A DNA stretch of 64,000 nucleotides from Psychrobacter sp. PL19 (GTDB taxonomy: Bacteria; Pseudomonadota; Gammaproteobacteria; Pseudomonadales; Moraxellaceae): NCBI RefSeq assembly GCF_017875835.1, contig NZ_JAGING010000001.1, positions 682,001 to 746,000 on the forward strand, written 5' to 3'. A program made the position numbers and the translations under genes. Position 1 is the stretch's first letter, and each line of letters starts with the position of its first letter. This document shows positions 1-18,205 of the stretch, piece after piece. Below the pieces are notes generated by a model. That model saw only the letters and a list, made by a program, of their open reading frames with translations, was not told the origin of the DNA and searched no databases.

Positions 1-87
1 GCGTTCTTAAGTGCGAATGAAGATTGGTTTTGTAAAGTAGTGCCAGACCAAAGCTATTTAGTGGTAAAAAGTGATCAAAAATCCTAA
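1..87 (+). CDS. C-terminal end of an unidentified protein (partial)
   Basis: An open frame runs in from the left edge and stops at TAA 85-87, giving 28 residues ending VVKSDQKS. The mixed hydrophobic and polar composition (LSANEDWFCKVVPDQSYLVV) looks like real protein. The frame converges on the infC terminator just downstream. Too little is visible to name a family, and it could be a chance open frame. Confidence 0.4.
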   Translation, partial: AFLSANEDWFCKVVPDQSYLVVKSDQKS

Positions 88-103
88 GTACATGCCAAAT
101 AGC

Positions 104-137
104 AAAAAACCATCAATATCCCGCAGCATATTGATGG
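104..137 (-). terminator. Rho-independent terminator of thrS-infC
   Basis: A perfect 10-bp stem (CCATCAATAT at 110-119 with ATATTGATGG at 128-137) has an 8-nt loop. Read on the minus strand it is followed by six T residues (104-109). It lies about 50 bp past the infC stop codon. The A-rich flank on the other side gives it no T-tract on the plus strand. Confidence 0.8.
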
Positions 138-185
138 CTAAAAAATATAAACACGTTATTCCGGCATCTAAAGCTGAGCATCTTC

Positions 186-707
186 CTATTTTTTCTTCGT
201 AGGCCCTAACAGCATACCCATTTGTCGACCTTCCATTTTTGGGTATTGTTCGACGTTTGAGATATCAGCAGTATCTTCGATAATACGATCGAGTTGTTTA
301 CGACCGATATCTTGGTGTGCCATCTCGCGACCACGGAAACGGATGCTGATTTTAACCTTGTCTTGGTCTTCTAAGAAACTAACGATCTTCTTCAGTTTAA
401 CCTGATAATCGGCTTCTTCAGTACTAGGACGTAGTTTCATCTCTTTGAGCTGAGTCTGCTTTTGGTTCTTTTTAGCTTCTTTAGCCTTTTGCTTTTGATC
501 ATAGAGAAAATGTTTATAATCCATGATTTTACATACTGGTGGCTTGGCATCAGGGACTAGCTCAACTAAATCTAGATTGTCCTCACGTGCTGTTTTCATC
601 GCGGTATCGATATCGACCACACCCATTTGCTCGCCGTCTTCTTTAACTAGACGGACTTCTTTAACGTTAATATCTTCGTTGATGTTCAAACGGTTTGACT
701 GTTTAAT
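186..707 (-). CDS. infC: Translation initiation factor IF-3
   Basis: IF-3 binds the 30S subunit, keeps it apart from 50S and checks start codon-anticodon pairing. The 173-residue product has the N-terminal domain ([19 protein letters not shown]), the lysine-rich linker (residues about 80-95) and the C-terminal domain ([12 protein letters not shown], then [15 protein letters not shown]). I place the start at an ATT codon (705-707), which gives [20 protein letters not shown] and matches the family N terminus; a TTG six codons later is the nearest conventional start. The Shine-Dalgarno AGGAG (716-720) lies 8 nt upstream of the ATT and overlaps the thrS stop. AUU starts are known for infC and allow IF-3 to repress its own translation. 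It is co-transcribed downstream of thrS with a 5-bp gap. Confidence 0.96.
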   Translation of the reverse strand: MKQSNRLNINEDINVKEVRLVKEDGEQMGVVDIDTAMKTAREDNLDLVELVPDAKPPVCKIMDYKHFLYDQKQKAKEAKKNQKQTQLKEMKLRPSTEEADYQVKLKKIVSFLEDQDKVKISIRFRGREMAHQDIGRKQLDRIIEDTADISNVEQYPKMEGRQMGMLLGPTKKK

Positions 708-712
708 AGGTA

Positions 713-2647
713 TTACTCCTGATCTGTTTTTGGATTCTGTCGGCCTTTTTCGGCGACAGCTGTCTGCACTAATGTAATAAATTCAGCGGCACTCATCACG
801 CCTAGGTTTTCACCTTCGCGGGTTCGGACGTTGACGGTGCCTGATTCAACTTCTTTATCCCCTAATACTAGCATATAGGGAATACGTTCTAGTGTTTTCT
901 CTCGTATCTTAAATCCAATTTTTTCGTTACGCAAGTCACTAATGGCGCGTAGACCTGCATTTTTCAACTCTTTAACCACATTTTCGCAGCTTTCAGCTTG
1001 TTTATCAGTGATATTCATCACCACTACTTGTTGCGGTGCCAACCAAACTGGCATCCAACCCGCGTAATGTTCGATAAGCATACCAATAAAGCGCTCAAAT
1101 GAACCTAAGATGGCGCGGTGCAACATAATCGGTACTTCACGCTCGCCATGTTCGTTAACAAACTCGGCATCAAGGCGCTCAGGCATATTAGGATCGACCT
1201 GAATAGTACCGCATTGCCAGACACGACCTAAACAGTCTTTAAGACTAAATTCAATTTTAGGACCATAAAACGCGCCTTCGCCAGGTAAATATTCCCAGTC
1301 CAGACCTGAATTATCAAGGGCCTCAGCCAACGCTTTTTCGGCAAAGTCCCACGCTTCTTCACTACCAACGCGCTTCTCTGGACGAGTAGACAGTTTCATA
1401 ATGATGTCTTTAAAACCAAAATCATCATAGACATCCAGCGTCAGCTGAATAAAGTCCGCCACTTCCTGCTGAATTTGCGCTTGAGTACAAAAGATATGGG
1501 CATCATCTTGAGTAAAACCACGTACCCGCATCAAGCCATGCAATGAGCCTGACGGTTCGTTACGGTGACATGAGCCAAATTCAGCCATGCGGAGTGGTAG
1601 ATCCCGATAAGATTTCAAACCTTGGTTAAATACCTGTACGTGACAAGGGCAGTTCATCGGTTTCACCGCATAATCACGGCTTTCACTAGAAGTGGTGAAC
1701 ATATTGGTCGCATAGTTACCCCAGTGACCAGAACGCTCCCACAAGCTACGATCAACAATTTGCGGCGTTTTAATTTCTTCATAGCCGTTATCATTTTGTA
1801 CTTTACGCATATACTGCTCAAGTACTTGATAAATGGTCCAGCCGTTTGGATGCCAGAACACCATTCCTGGCGCCTGCTCTTGCATATGGAATAGGTTTAA
1901 CGCTTTGCCGATTTTACGGTGATCACGCTTTTCGGCTTCTTCAATACGTTGGATATAAGCCTTTAGCTGTTTTTTATCTGCCCAAGCTGTGCCGTAAATA
2001 CGTTGCAGCTGCTCATTTTTAGCATCGCCACGCCAATAAGCACCGCTCATTTTAGTTAATTTAAAGACTTTCAAAAAACGAGTGTTAGGAACGTGCGGGC
2101 CACGGCACATATCAACGTATTCTTGATGATGATATAAGCCAAAAGCATCTTCGCCTGGCATATCATTAATAAGTTTGAGCTTATAATCTTCGCCGCGTGA
2201 TTTGAATATCTCAATCACTTCATCGCGTGGGGTCATTTTCTTAATAACATCATAGTCCTGCTTAATCAGTTCCATCATGCGTTTTTCAATTTTTTCCATG
2301 TGCTCAGGTGTAAACGGTGTTTCACTAAAGATATCATAGTAAAAACCATCATCAATCACTGGCCCGATGACCATTTTTACATCAGGACACAGCTGCTTGA
2401 CTGCATGACCGAGTAAATGCGCGCAGGAGTGACGAATAATATCGACCCCATCATCATCTTTTGCAGTAACGATTTCGACCTTAGCATCGGCAATGATAGG
2501 ATCATAAGCATCAACTAGCTGACCGTCTACACGCCCAGCAACCGTCGCCTTAGCAAGACCTGTCCCAATACTTTGCGCCACTTCCATAACAGAGGTGTTG
2601 CCTTCAAAGTTTTTCACGCTACCATCGGGTAAAGTAATTGCTACCAT
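713..2647 (-). CDS. thrS: Threonyl-tRNA synthetase
   Basis: This cytoplasmic class II synthetase charges tRNA-Thr. The 644-residue length is close to the 642 of E. coli. Domains in order are: TGS ([13 protein letters not shown]), the editing domain with [14 protein letters not shown] and [10 protein letters not shown], the catalytic core ([19 protein letters not shown], then [19 protein letters not shown] and [14 protein letters not shown]), and the anticodon-binding domain ([21 protein letters not shown]). The Cys of MNCPC and downstream His residues are the expected zinc ligands. I chose the ATG at 2645-2647 ([10 protein letters not shown]); it matches the family N terminus and has AGGTG about 9 nt upstream. 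An in-frame upstream extension to 2698 lacks family similarity. It heads the thrS-infC operon. Confidence 0.97.
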   Translation of the reverse strand: MVAITLPDGSVKNFEGNTSVMEVAQSIGTGLAKATVAGRVDGQLVDAYDPIIADAKVEIVTAKDDDGVDIIRHSCAHLLGHAVKQLCPDVKMVIGPVIDDGFYYDIFSETPFTPEHMEKIEKRMMELIKQDYDVIKKMTPRDEVIEIFKSRGEDYKLKLINDMPGEDAFGLYHHQEYVDMCRGPHVPNTRFLKVFKLTKMSGAYWRGDAKNEQLQRIYGTAWADKKQLKAYIQRIEEAEKRDHRKIGKALNLFHMQEQAPGMVFWHPNGWTIYQVLEQYMRKVQNDNGYEEIKTPQIVDRSLWERSGHWGNYATNMFTTSSESRDYAVKPMNCPCHVQVFNQGLKSYRDLPLRMAEFGSCHRNEPSGSLHGLMRVRGFTQDDAHIFCTQAQIQQEVADFIQLTLDVYDDFGFKDIIMKLSTRPEKRVGSEEAWDFAEKALAEALDNSGLDWEYLPGEGAFYGPKIEFSLKDCLGRVWQCGTIQVDPNMPERLDAEFVNEHGEREVPIMLHRAILGSFERFIGMLIEHYAGWMPVWLAPQQVVVMNITDKQAESCENVVKELKNAGLRAISDLRNEKIGFKIREKTLERIPYMLVLGDKEVESGTVNVRTREGENLGVMSAAEFITLVQTAVAEKGRQNPKTDQE

Positions 2648-2898
2648 AATCTGTTCACCTGTTTTGAGTCTGTTGGCAGTGATGATTGCAACCATCAATC
2701 ATATGACCGTAAGACCACATAAGTTATAACCACTCATTGCGGCATGTTGTGACTTAATAGCATGCATTAAGGTTGCTTAACTAATATCGTTAATCACTTG
2801 TCTCAACTATGAACCATTATCATAGTATCAGACACGACAGTTTGCCCTTTAAATACAGTTAAATGACAGCGTCGGTAAGTCATGCTATAAAAGCAGAC

Positions 2899-2907
2899 AT
2901 TATAGCA
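2899..2907 (-). promoter_or_regulatory. Candidate extended -10 promoter for thrS-infC
   Basis: On the minus strand the sequence reads TGCTATAAT, an extended -10 element, about 250 bp upstream of the thrS start. No convincing -35 hexamer lies 16-18 bp further upstream, which extended -10 promoters tolerate. It would give a leader of roughly 245 nt, long enough for thrS leader regulation, but I see no clear tRNA-like operator fold. Confidence 0.45.
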
Positions 2908-3066
2908 AATACTGTCTACAAACACTAGATAGTAAGGGGAGACCTTATCCAAAGTGGAGAACTGGGACAGGAGAAGGCGAGAGTTAATGTTGATAAGACA
3001 TTAATTATATAATAAGTGAGTTAAATAACGCTTGAGTTAACCGTGCCATTATATTCCGCTACCTAA

Positions 3067-3096
3067 TAGAGGCCTGTAGAGGCCTGTAGAGGCCTG
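3067..3096. repeat. Three tandem copies of a 10-bp unit
   Basis: The unit TAGAGGCCTG is repeated three times without mismatch. Each copy contains the palindrome AGGCCT. It lies about 75 bp before the TAGA microsatellite and outside any gene. Confidence 0.85.
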
Positions 3097-3171
3097 TGTG
3101 GTGAGTAGTAGTCGTATAGGCGAAAAAATAATACTATGTCTTTTATATTAGCCAGATTTTGTATATTATGT

Positions 3172-3223
<52 letters not shown>

Positions 3224-3413
3224 TTGGACGAATTAATGAAAAACTATGGTGTGGAGTATAATCATAAGCAAGCTGTTAGATTGACTAAAGCTAGCAAATA
3301 ATTTAATATTATCATCTCTATATACAAGTGTGTGTAAGCTTTATAAGTAACCTTATGCAGGGTCATTATATAAGGTCATTAGCAACTAAATACAAATAGT
3401 TTAAAATAACTTC

Positions 3414-3441
3414 TTGACACCGTATTAAAAGCGTCTATAAT
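3414..3441 (+). promoter_or_regulatory. rRNA promoter P1, operon 1
   Basis: A TTGACA -35 box (3414-3419), 16-bp spacer and TATAAT -10 box (3436-3441) are followed by a C-rich stretch. A/T-rich DNA upstream would suit an UP element. It lies about 440 bp before the mature 16S start. Confidence 0.85.
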
Positions 3442-3534
3442 ACGCCCCTCAGCAAAGGAAGCTAGCAAGTTTAAGGGTAATTCATTACTTAATGACTACC
3501 AAGCTAACCTACTGAAACGAATTAAAACAAAGGC

Positions 3535-3562
3535 TTGACAGGTTATTTCAACATGATATACT
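3535..3562 (+). promoter_or_regulatory. rRNA promoter P2, operon 1
   Basis: A TTGACA (3535-3540), 16-bp spacer and TATACT (3557-3562) lie 121 bp downstream of P1. Dual tandem promoters are typical of gammaproteobacterial rRNA operons. Confidence 0.8.
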
Positions 3563-3657
3563 AGTCAGATCGCTAAACGAGATAAGCTAAATAGCTTACC
3601 TTAATTAGAGAAAACATTATTTACTGGACGACAGTGAATAACACTATTTAAAAGCAT

Positions 3658-3700
3658 AACTAAAGAACAACTTGTGTGGATTTTTGCTGATTCAGAATGC
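3658..3700 (+). other. 5' arm of the 16S precursor processing stem, operon 1
   Basis: The leader sequence beginning AACTAAAGAACAACTTG is complementary, with small mismatches, to 5424-5466 just after the 16S gene (ending AAGTTGTTCTTTAGTT). Paired, they enclose the 16S rRNA in the long stem normally cut by RNase III. The 3' arm also carries a boxA-like TGTTCTTTA at 5454-5462. Confidence 0.75.
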
Positions 3701-3879
3701 TAAAAAATAAAGTTGACTGTCTTCTCTTTTCGGGAAGTCTATTAACTATAAAAATTATCATTTAAGACAGCAAGAAAACTCAAAGTTAATTCATTTAAAT
3801 GAAAACATACGAAGAGCGTAATTGCCAGATTAGATGAGCCAAGTTTAGTAACCTCTTTAAAGGGTTACATAGCAAGATT

Positions 3880-5418
<1,539 letters not shown>

Positions 5419-5495
5419 TAGACGCATTCGGTCAGCAAGAATTCACAACAAGTTGTTCTTTAGTTTAAGCTTACGTTTATTGCATAAACGTATAT

Positions 5496-5572
5496 GGGTC
5501 TGTAGCTCAGCTGGTTAGAGCACCGTGTTGATAACGCGGGGGTCAGTGGTTCAAGTCCACTTAGACCCACCA
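5496..5572 (+). tRNA. ileT: tRNA-Ile (GAT)
   Basis: A 77-nt cloverleaf lies in the 16S-23S spacer. The anticodon GAT sits in TTGATAA, and the acceptor stem GGGTCTG pairs with the AGACCC end. The CCA tail is encoded. Confidence 0.97.
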
Positions 5573-5580
5573 TTTTATAT

Positions 5581-5656
5581 GGGGCCATAGCTCAGCTGGT
5601 AGAGCGCCTGCCTTGCACGCAGGAGGTCAACGGTTCGACTCCGTTTGGCTCCACCA
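5581..5656 (+). tRNA. alaT: tRNA-Ala (TGC)
   Basis: A 76-nt cloverleaf begins 8 bp after tRNA-Ile. The anticodon TGC lies in CTTGCAC, the acceptor stem GGGGCCA pairs with TGGCTCC, and CCA is encoded. The Ile-Ala spacer pair is usual in gammaproteobacterial rRNA operons. Confidence 0.97.
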
Positions 5657-6004
5657 TCATAAACACAGAGTAAGCTTAGAGTGCGAATAACATAGAAACA
5701 AGTGATTTAGATATAGCGAAATATATCTTAAGATTACTTCTTTCTGTTTTATACAGAACCTGTAATTCGACGAGAATACAGGAACTATTTAAAAACATAG
5801 ATATGAGTCTGGGTTAGAACAACATGTTCACGTGTTGTTTCTAACCTGATAATCGATTCTCTTAACGACATCAGTTGTTATCCCAGAGGATTGATTATCA
5901 AATAATAAAGAGAACTGAATCAAGCGTATAAAATTAGGTGATATCGTTATCATAATTAGACTCATATAACACTTAGATAGTTGAAAGACTACTTGGGGTT
6001 GTAT

Positions 6005-8863
<2,859 letters not shown>

Positions 8864-9042
8864 ACAACACCCAAGTGGTTTGTATGAGAGCTCTAATTAA
8901 TCTATCTTGTATAGCTAAAATGCTATAGAATATAAATACATTTCGATATCACCTTAAACCTTGATTCAGTTAGGTTTATGTTGACAGGCTTTAAGCTAAT
9001 ACTTAAGTCAATAACAACAACAGACTCATATCTAACCCCCTT

Positions 9043-9158
9043 TGCTGACGACAATAGCATGATGGAACCACCTGATCCCTTACCGAACTCAGAAGTGAAA
9101 CATCATCGCGCCAATGGTAGTGTGGATTCGTCCATGTGAGAGTAGGTCATCGTCAGCT
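9043..9158 (+). rRNA. rrf: 5S ribosomal RNA, copy 1
   Basis: About 116 nt. The terminal stem pairs CTGACGA (9045-9051) with TCGTCAG (9150-9156), and the conserved CCGAACTCAGAAGTGAAAC segment is present. The ends are approximate. Confidence 0.94.
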
Positions 9159-9170
9159 CTCTATTCTAGT

Positions 9171-9207
9171 AAAGCCCCCAACGTTAATTCGTTGGGGGCT
9201 TTTCTTT
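9171..9207 (+). terminator. rRNA operon 1 terminator
   Basis: A 13-bp stem with core GCCCCCAACG / CGTTGGGGGC and a 6-nt loop is followed by a T-rich run. It lies 13 bp after the 5S gene. Confidence 0.92.
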
Positions 9208-9432
9208 GTCTGGGAATACCAACAACCCACTACTCTTTACTTATGAGCCTGCAGTCCGTCTAGCAGGACAGTGACCGCAGCGCGAGATTGTGTCGGTAGA
9301 TAGGTGTCTTCGCTTGAACTATCAGTCCCTAGGTCAATATCTAGTATCGATGGGATAGAGAAGACTTTAGTTGGGGTCTAGCTCAGGGAGAGAAAAGTTT
9401 AATCCTGTAGTGGCCAACTATATTTAGATAAT

Positions 9433-10640
9433 TTATAAGAGGTGTTTGCTGAAATAATGGTACTTCTTTCTACTGGAGTTTAAATAATCTTTGAAGGTAT
9501 GTGATCTGATGCTTTGATAATAGCCCCAGACGTAATCATTGATAGCCTGCTTAGCTTCAAATATATCCTCATAGCCACCCTTCGGCATCCATTCCATTTC
9601 AAGTCTTCTAAAGAATCTTTCATTTAGTGGGTGCATTATCTCATAAGAGCGAGGATCTTGAGTGATCTCAGGTGCAAAGTGGAAGGCTGTGCCCGTAGTT
9701 ATCGTCATGACGGCTCATACTGTGTGACACGTTGCTGCATCCATCAATATTATCAGCGAAGACGGTGTCGCTGTAATGCGTGCCCTGATTTGAATGAAAC
9801 AACACGTCACTTGGGCTCAATCTTGTATGATATGTCACGTAAAGTGCTGTACCGACCAGGCTGCTCTCGGACGAGCCTGATACGGTAAAGCTAACAATAC
9901 ATCTAGCACATAAATCTAAAACGATGGCTATAAGCAACACCAGTCGCCTCTATTGCGGATATACGTCAGATCTCCTGTTCAGACTTGATTAGGCGCTGAT
10001 TGCATAAATTTATGGTCTATTACATTGGCATGAGTTTTATGCGTTTTATTACGGTTTTTATAATTATGAGTCTTCGTCTGATAGCTCTCAAGTTCCATGT
10101 CCTCCACAAGCCTACCTGCTTTATAGCGGGTAATTTTGATGCCGTATTAATTCAGCAGTAGAGCTGAAACAGTTCGGGCATCTATTGAGCCGTTTGGTAC
10201 GCTGAATGTCTGTCTGACTAAAATCTTAATCTACAAAGCTTCGACATCAATCGGCTCGTCCTTAGCACTACAATAATAGTCATTTCTGACCATGCCAGAC
10301 AGGCGATACAGATGGTTTCTGCTTAACCGTTTATCATGCTCTGCAAGCTCAATAGTCAGGGATAGTCGTTTAGATTGTCTAACACCAGCAGGAGGAAATC
10401 TTTTTTTAAGATATAGTGCTTCATGGTCAGGCGCTAGATTTCTTTCGGCTTGTCAGTTAGGGTGCGATCTTGAGTAGGTGCGACTTGTTGACGTTCCTTA
10501 AGAATTATCTAATATTGAATGGTCAACCCCTGCGATTCAGCAACATCTACTACTTTACATCTGTGTTCTGTTATTATGTTAATGGCTCCGAGTTTGACTT
10601 CTCGGCCAAACTGTCAGTGTCTGTTGACCTGCTTCTGGGT
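9433..10640 (-). pseudogene. Decayed IS3-family element (OrfA and OrfB remnants)
   Basis: Broken minus-strand frames together resemble IS3-family transposases. The OrfB C terminus reads ERFFRRLEMEWMPKGGYED, then NDYVWGYYQSIRSHTF (9433-9708). The integrase core continues in another frame (IAIVLDLCARCIVSF, then VLFHSNQGTHYSD, 9668-9940). Upstream pieces read TGDLTYIRNRGDW and YGIKITRYKAGRLVEDMELES with internal stops. An OrfA-like piece (KREVKLGAINIITEHRCKVVDVAESQG) lies near 10500-10620. Several frameshifts and stops make it inactive. I could not identify terminal inverted repeats or a target duplication. It occupies the unique DNA (9397-10941) between the two rRNA operons. Confidence 0.8.
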
Positions 10641-10849
10641 TAGTATAATTTTTTATGCGTTATAATAAGGTGTCATCAGCAATGCGATACGCTTAGACAA
10701 ACGATCTATCTGAAAATAAAGCCTTAACACTATGTACCAATAAGTTAAATTAACGGGTAAAAGCATATGGCCTATACTTAACAAAGATGCTGATGGCTTA
10801 ATGCTTACTGAATACAGTAGTTAATAATAGAATAACTTTCCAAAACCGC
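10641..10849. other. Non-coding DNA between the IS3 remnant and rRNA operon 2
   Basis: I see no open frame with protein character and no convincing RNA. The sequence is A/T rich and leads into the extra promoter of the second rRNA operon. Confidence 0.5.
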
Positions 10850-10877
10850 TTGACCTGCACATAAAACTGCGTATAAT
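10850..10877 (+). promoter_or_regulatory. Extra promoter (P0) found only before rRNA operon 2
   Basis: A TTGACC -35 box (10850-10855), 16-bp spacer and TATAAT -10 box (10872-10877) lie 102 bp upstream of P1 of this operon, outside the duplicated segment. The spacing and strength match P1. Operon 1 has no equivalent. Confidence 0.75.
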
Positions 10878-10951
10878 GCCACCCAGTCGGAAGGGAAGAG
10901 CGGCTTTATGAAGTGGTTTACCACTTTAGAAAAAGTTAGTTAAATAACTTC

Positions 10952-10979
10952 TTGACACCGTATTAAAAGCGTCTATAAT
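10952..10979 (+). promoter_or_regulatory. rRNA promoter P1, operon 2
   Basis: TTGACA (10952-10957), a 16-bp spacer and TATAAT (10974-10979), equivalent to P1 of operon 1. The base after the -10 box is G here and A in copy 1. Confidence 0.85.
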
Positions 10980-11072
10980 GCGCCCCTCAGCAAGGGAAGC
11001 TAGCAAGTTTAAGAGTAATTCATTACTTGACGACTACCGAGCTAACCTACTGAAACGAATTAGAACAAAGGC

Positions 11073-11100
11073 TTGACAGGTTATTTCAACATGATATACT
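11073..11100 (+). promoter_or_regulatory. rRNA promoter P2, operon 2
   Basis: TTGACA (11073-11078), a 16-bp spacer and TATACT (11095-11100), the same as P2 of operon 1. Confidence 0.8.
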
Positions 11101-11195
11101 AGTCAGCTCGCTAAACGAGATAAGCTAAATAGCTTACCTTAATTAGCGAAAACATTATTTACTGGACGACAGTGAATAACACTATTTAAAAGCAT

Positions 11196-11238
11196 AACTA
11201 AAGAACAACTTGTGTGGATTTTTGCTGATTCAGAATGC
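11196..11238 (+). other. 5' arm of the 16S precursor processing stem, operon 2
   Basis: Same sequence as 3658-3700. It is complementary to 12962-13004 just after 16S copy 2. Confidence 0.75.
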
Positions 11239-11417
11239 TAAAAAATAAAGTTGACTGTCTTCTCTTTTCGGGAAGTCTATTAACTATAAAAATTATCATT
11301 TAAGACAGCAAGAAAACTCAAAGTTAATTCATTTAAATGAAAACATACGAAGAGCGTAATTGCCAGATTAGATGAGCCAAGTTTAGTAACCTCTTTAAAG
11401 GGTTACATAGCAAGATT

Positions 11418-12956
<1,539 letters not shown>

Positions 12957-13033
12957 TAGACGCATTCGGTCAGCAAGAATTCACAACAAGTTGTTCTTTA
13001 GTTTAAGCTTACGTTTATTGCATAAACGTATAT

Positions 13034-13110
13034 GGGTCTGTAGCTCAGCTGGTTAGAGCACCGTGTTGATAACGCGGGGGTCAGTGGTTCAAGTCCACTT
13101 AGACCCACCA
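13034..13110 (+). tRNA. ileT: tRNA-Ile (GAT), second copy
   Basis: Identical to the spacer tRNA-Ile of operon 1, with anticodon GAT and an encoded CCA. Confidence 0.97.
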
Positions 13111-13118
13111 TTTTATAT

Positions 13119-13194
13119 GGGGCCATAGCTCAGCTGGTAGAGCGCCTGCCTTGCACGCAGGAGGTCAACGGTTCGACTCCGTTTGGCTCCACCA
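13119..13194 (+). tRNA. alaT: tRNA-Ala (TGC), second copy
   Basis: Identical to the spacer tRNA-Ala of operon 1, with anticodon TGC and an encoded CCA. Confidence 0.97.
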
Positions 13195-13542
13195 TCATAA
13201 ACACAGAGTAAGCTTAGAGTGCGAATAACATAGAAACAAGTGATTTAGATATAGCGAAATATATCTTAAGATTACTTCTTTCTGTTTTATACAGAACCTG
13301 TAATTCGACGAGAATACAGGAACTATTTAAAAACATAGATATGAGTCTGGGTTAGAACAACATGTTCACGTGTTGTTTCTAACCTGATAATCGATTCTCT
13401 TAACGACATCAGTTGTTATCCCAGAGGATTGATTATCAAATAATAAAGAGAACTGAATCAAGCGTATAAAATTAGGTGATATCGTTATCATAATTAGACT
13501 CATATAACACTTAGATAGTTGAAAGACTACTTGGGGTTGTAT

Positions 13543-16401
<2,859 letters not shown>

Positions 16402-16580
16402 ACAACACCCAAGTGGTTTGTATGAGAGCTCTAATTAATCTATCTTGTATAGCTAAAATGCTATAGAATATAAATACATTTCGATATCACCTTAAACCTT
16501 GATTCAGTTAGGTTTATGTTGACAGGCTTTAAGCTAATACTTAAGTCAATAACAACAACAGACTCATATCTAACCCCCTT

Positions 16581-16696
16581 TGCTGACGACAATAGCATGA
16601 TGGAACCACCTGATCCCTTACCGAACTCAGAAGTGAAACATCATCGCGCCAATGGTAGTGTGGATTCGTCCATGTGAGAGTAGGTCATCGTCAGCT
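16581..16696 (+). rRNA. rrf: 5S ribosomal RNA, copy 2
   Basis: Equivalent to the 5S of operon 1, with the same CTGACGA / TCGTCAG terminal stem. Confidence 0.94.
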
Positions 16697-16708
16697 CTCT
16701 ATTCTAGT

Positions 16709-16745
16709 AAAGCCCCCAACGTTAATTCGTTGGGGGCTTTTCTTT
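16709..16745 (+). terminator. rRNA operon 2 terminator
   Basis: Same GCCCCCAACG / CGTTGGGGGC hairpin with a T-tract as in operon 1. It insulates the convergent DUF1289 gene from rRNA transcription. Confidence 0.92.
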
Positions 16746-16953
16746 GTCTGGGAATACCAACAACCCACTACTCTTTACTTATGAGCCTGCAGTCCGTCTA
16801 GCAGGACAGTGACCGCAGCGCGAGATTGTGTCGGTAGATAGGTGTCTTCGCTTGAACTATCAGTCCCTAGGTCAATATCTAGTATCGATGGGATAGAGAA
16901 GACTTTAGTTGGGGTCTAGCTCAGGGAGAGAAAAACATACCGATACTACCCGA

Positions 16954-17208
16954 TCAAAACAATTCTCCTAATTCAGGAGTCTCATCAAAATCGAAAGAAA
17001 TTTGTCGTTTTTGTTTTAATAGTATTATACGTTGTCTACGAGCAGAGATTAGTCTTAGCACATCACGTCGCTGTCCAGTAGTCATGTCATGCCATAACTG
17101 ACGTTCAGGACGACTGCGTAGACAGCCAAAACAATAGCCTTTTTTATTACTTCGGCAAACACCAATGCATGGATTGATGATCTCGAACAGTTCAAACTGC
17201 TGGTTCAT
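16954..17208 (-). CDS. DUF1289 family small cysteine-rich protein
   Basis: The 84-residue product has the DUF1289 pattern: NPCIGVC near the N terminus, then GYCFGCLRSRPERQLW, giving the Cys-x3-Cys and Cys-x2-Cys arrangement expected of a small metal-binding protein. Its biochemical function is not known. I chose the ATG at 17206-17208 because the conserved region begins right after it and GGAG lies 5 nt upstream; an in-frame extension to 17289 has no family similarity. It faces the rRNA operons, and copy 2 of the rRNA duplication ends just beyond its stop codon. Confidence 0.82.
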   Translation of the reverse strand: MNQQFELFEIINPCIGVCRSNKKGYCFGCLRSRPERQLWHDMTTGQRRDVLRLISARRQRIILLKQKRQISFDFDETPELGELF

Positions 17209-17395
17209 GGCTACTCCATAGCTATTATCGTCATTCCTTGGCTTGCGTAAAATTATCGTGACAATACTATTATGTCGCAAGTAATGCATAATAGTGTGCC
17301 ATTTTATTGTTATTATTTTTGATGACCCAGTGCTATGCTTAGCTTTTGTAGTCTATATAAAACAATCACACAAAAATTAATAAGCGAGATCACAC

Positions 17396-18058
17396 GTGAA
17401 CATTGTTTACATTCATGGCTTAGACAGTGATGCTAATTCCACTAAGGGTACGTTATTAGAGCGCTATTGCCAACAGTATTTTCCTGAGATCATAGTATTT
17501 CGTCCTGACTTCAATCAACCGCCTGCAGAAGTATTTAAGCAACTTAATAGATTAATCACAAAATTAAAAAGTGAATCAGACCACAGTAATAAAGAGTCAA
17601 TGTCTAACACTTTAACAAAAACAGTTTTGGTAGGCAGTTCATTAGGAGGATACTTCGCCACTTTAGTAAGTAATAATACTGGTTGCCCAGTATTATTATT
17701 AAATCCTAGTACTCAGCCGCACATCACTTTACAACGCTTTTCTAATCAACCTCCTTTACAGGACACTAACAAAAATATAAGTTCTATTAATCAAGTTCTA
17801 CATACAACTGTAGGAGGTTGGACAATTACTGGTGGAGATCTACAGTGGTTTGCTGACCATCTATTATCAGTAAAATATCCTCAAAAGATGGTGGTTTGGA
17901 TTAAAGAGGGTGATGAGCTGTTAAATCCTCAACTGTCTGCAGAGTTTTATCGACAGCAGGGTGCAGAAGTTACTTTGCAAGCTGGTGGTGATCACAGATT
18001 TACTGATTTTGCTGAGCAATTGCCTATAGTAATAAAGATATTGCAGCAGTTAGGATAA
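17396..18058 (+). CDS. yqiA: YqiA-like alpha/beta-hydrolase esterase
   Basis: The 220-residue product is of the YqiA (UPF0227) family of small cytoplasmic esterases. It opens NIVYIHGLDSDANSTKG (oxyanion region). The nucleophile elbow GSSLGG places the catalytic serine near residue 82. A GGDHRF motif near residue 200 supplies the histidine, and an aspartate in KEGDELL is the likely acid. E. coli YqiA is 193 residues; the extra length is a polar insertion (about 58-73). The start is GTG at 17396 with only a weak ribosome-binding site. It precedes parE on the same strand, the same pairing as in E. coli. The physiological substrate is unknown. Confidence 0.85.
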   Translation: MNIVYIHGLDSDANSTKGTLLERYCQQYFPEIIVFRPDFNQPPAEVFKQLNRLITKLKSESDHSNKESMSNTLTKTVLVGSSLGGYFATLVSNNTGCPVLLLNPSTQPHITLQRFSNQPPLQDTNKNISSINQVLHTTVGGWTITGGDLQWFADHLLSVKYPQKMVVWIKEGDELLNPQLSAEFYRQQGAEVTLQAGGDHRFTDFAEQLPIVIKILQQLG

Positions 18059-18155
18059 ATTACAGTTTACTAGCTAAGAATATTGTTTAGCCAAAATAGA
18101 CGACATCATATGACGTGAGCTAGCGACTATCAACACTAATGATGCCATTTTTCGC

Positions 18156-18161
18156 TATAAT
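18156..18161 (+). promoter_or_regulatory. Candidate -10 box for parE
   Basis: A perfect TATAAT lies 45 bp before the parE start in the 147-bp gap after yqiA. No good -35 hexamer is visible at the right distance, so the promoter call is tentative. Confidence 0.4.
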
Positions 18162-18205
18162 GGTTCGATAGAATAAATTGTTCGTGAATATTCAAGGAAG
18201 CATTT

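Noticed and set aside
9631..9888. Plus-strand frame of 85 codons in the IS3 remnant.
   Set aside because: It is antisense to the recognisable transposase fragments and has no protein character of its own.
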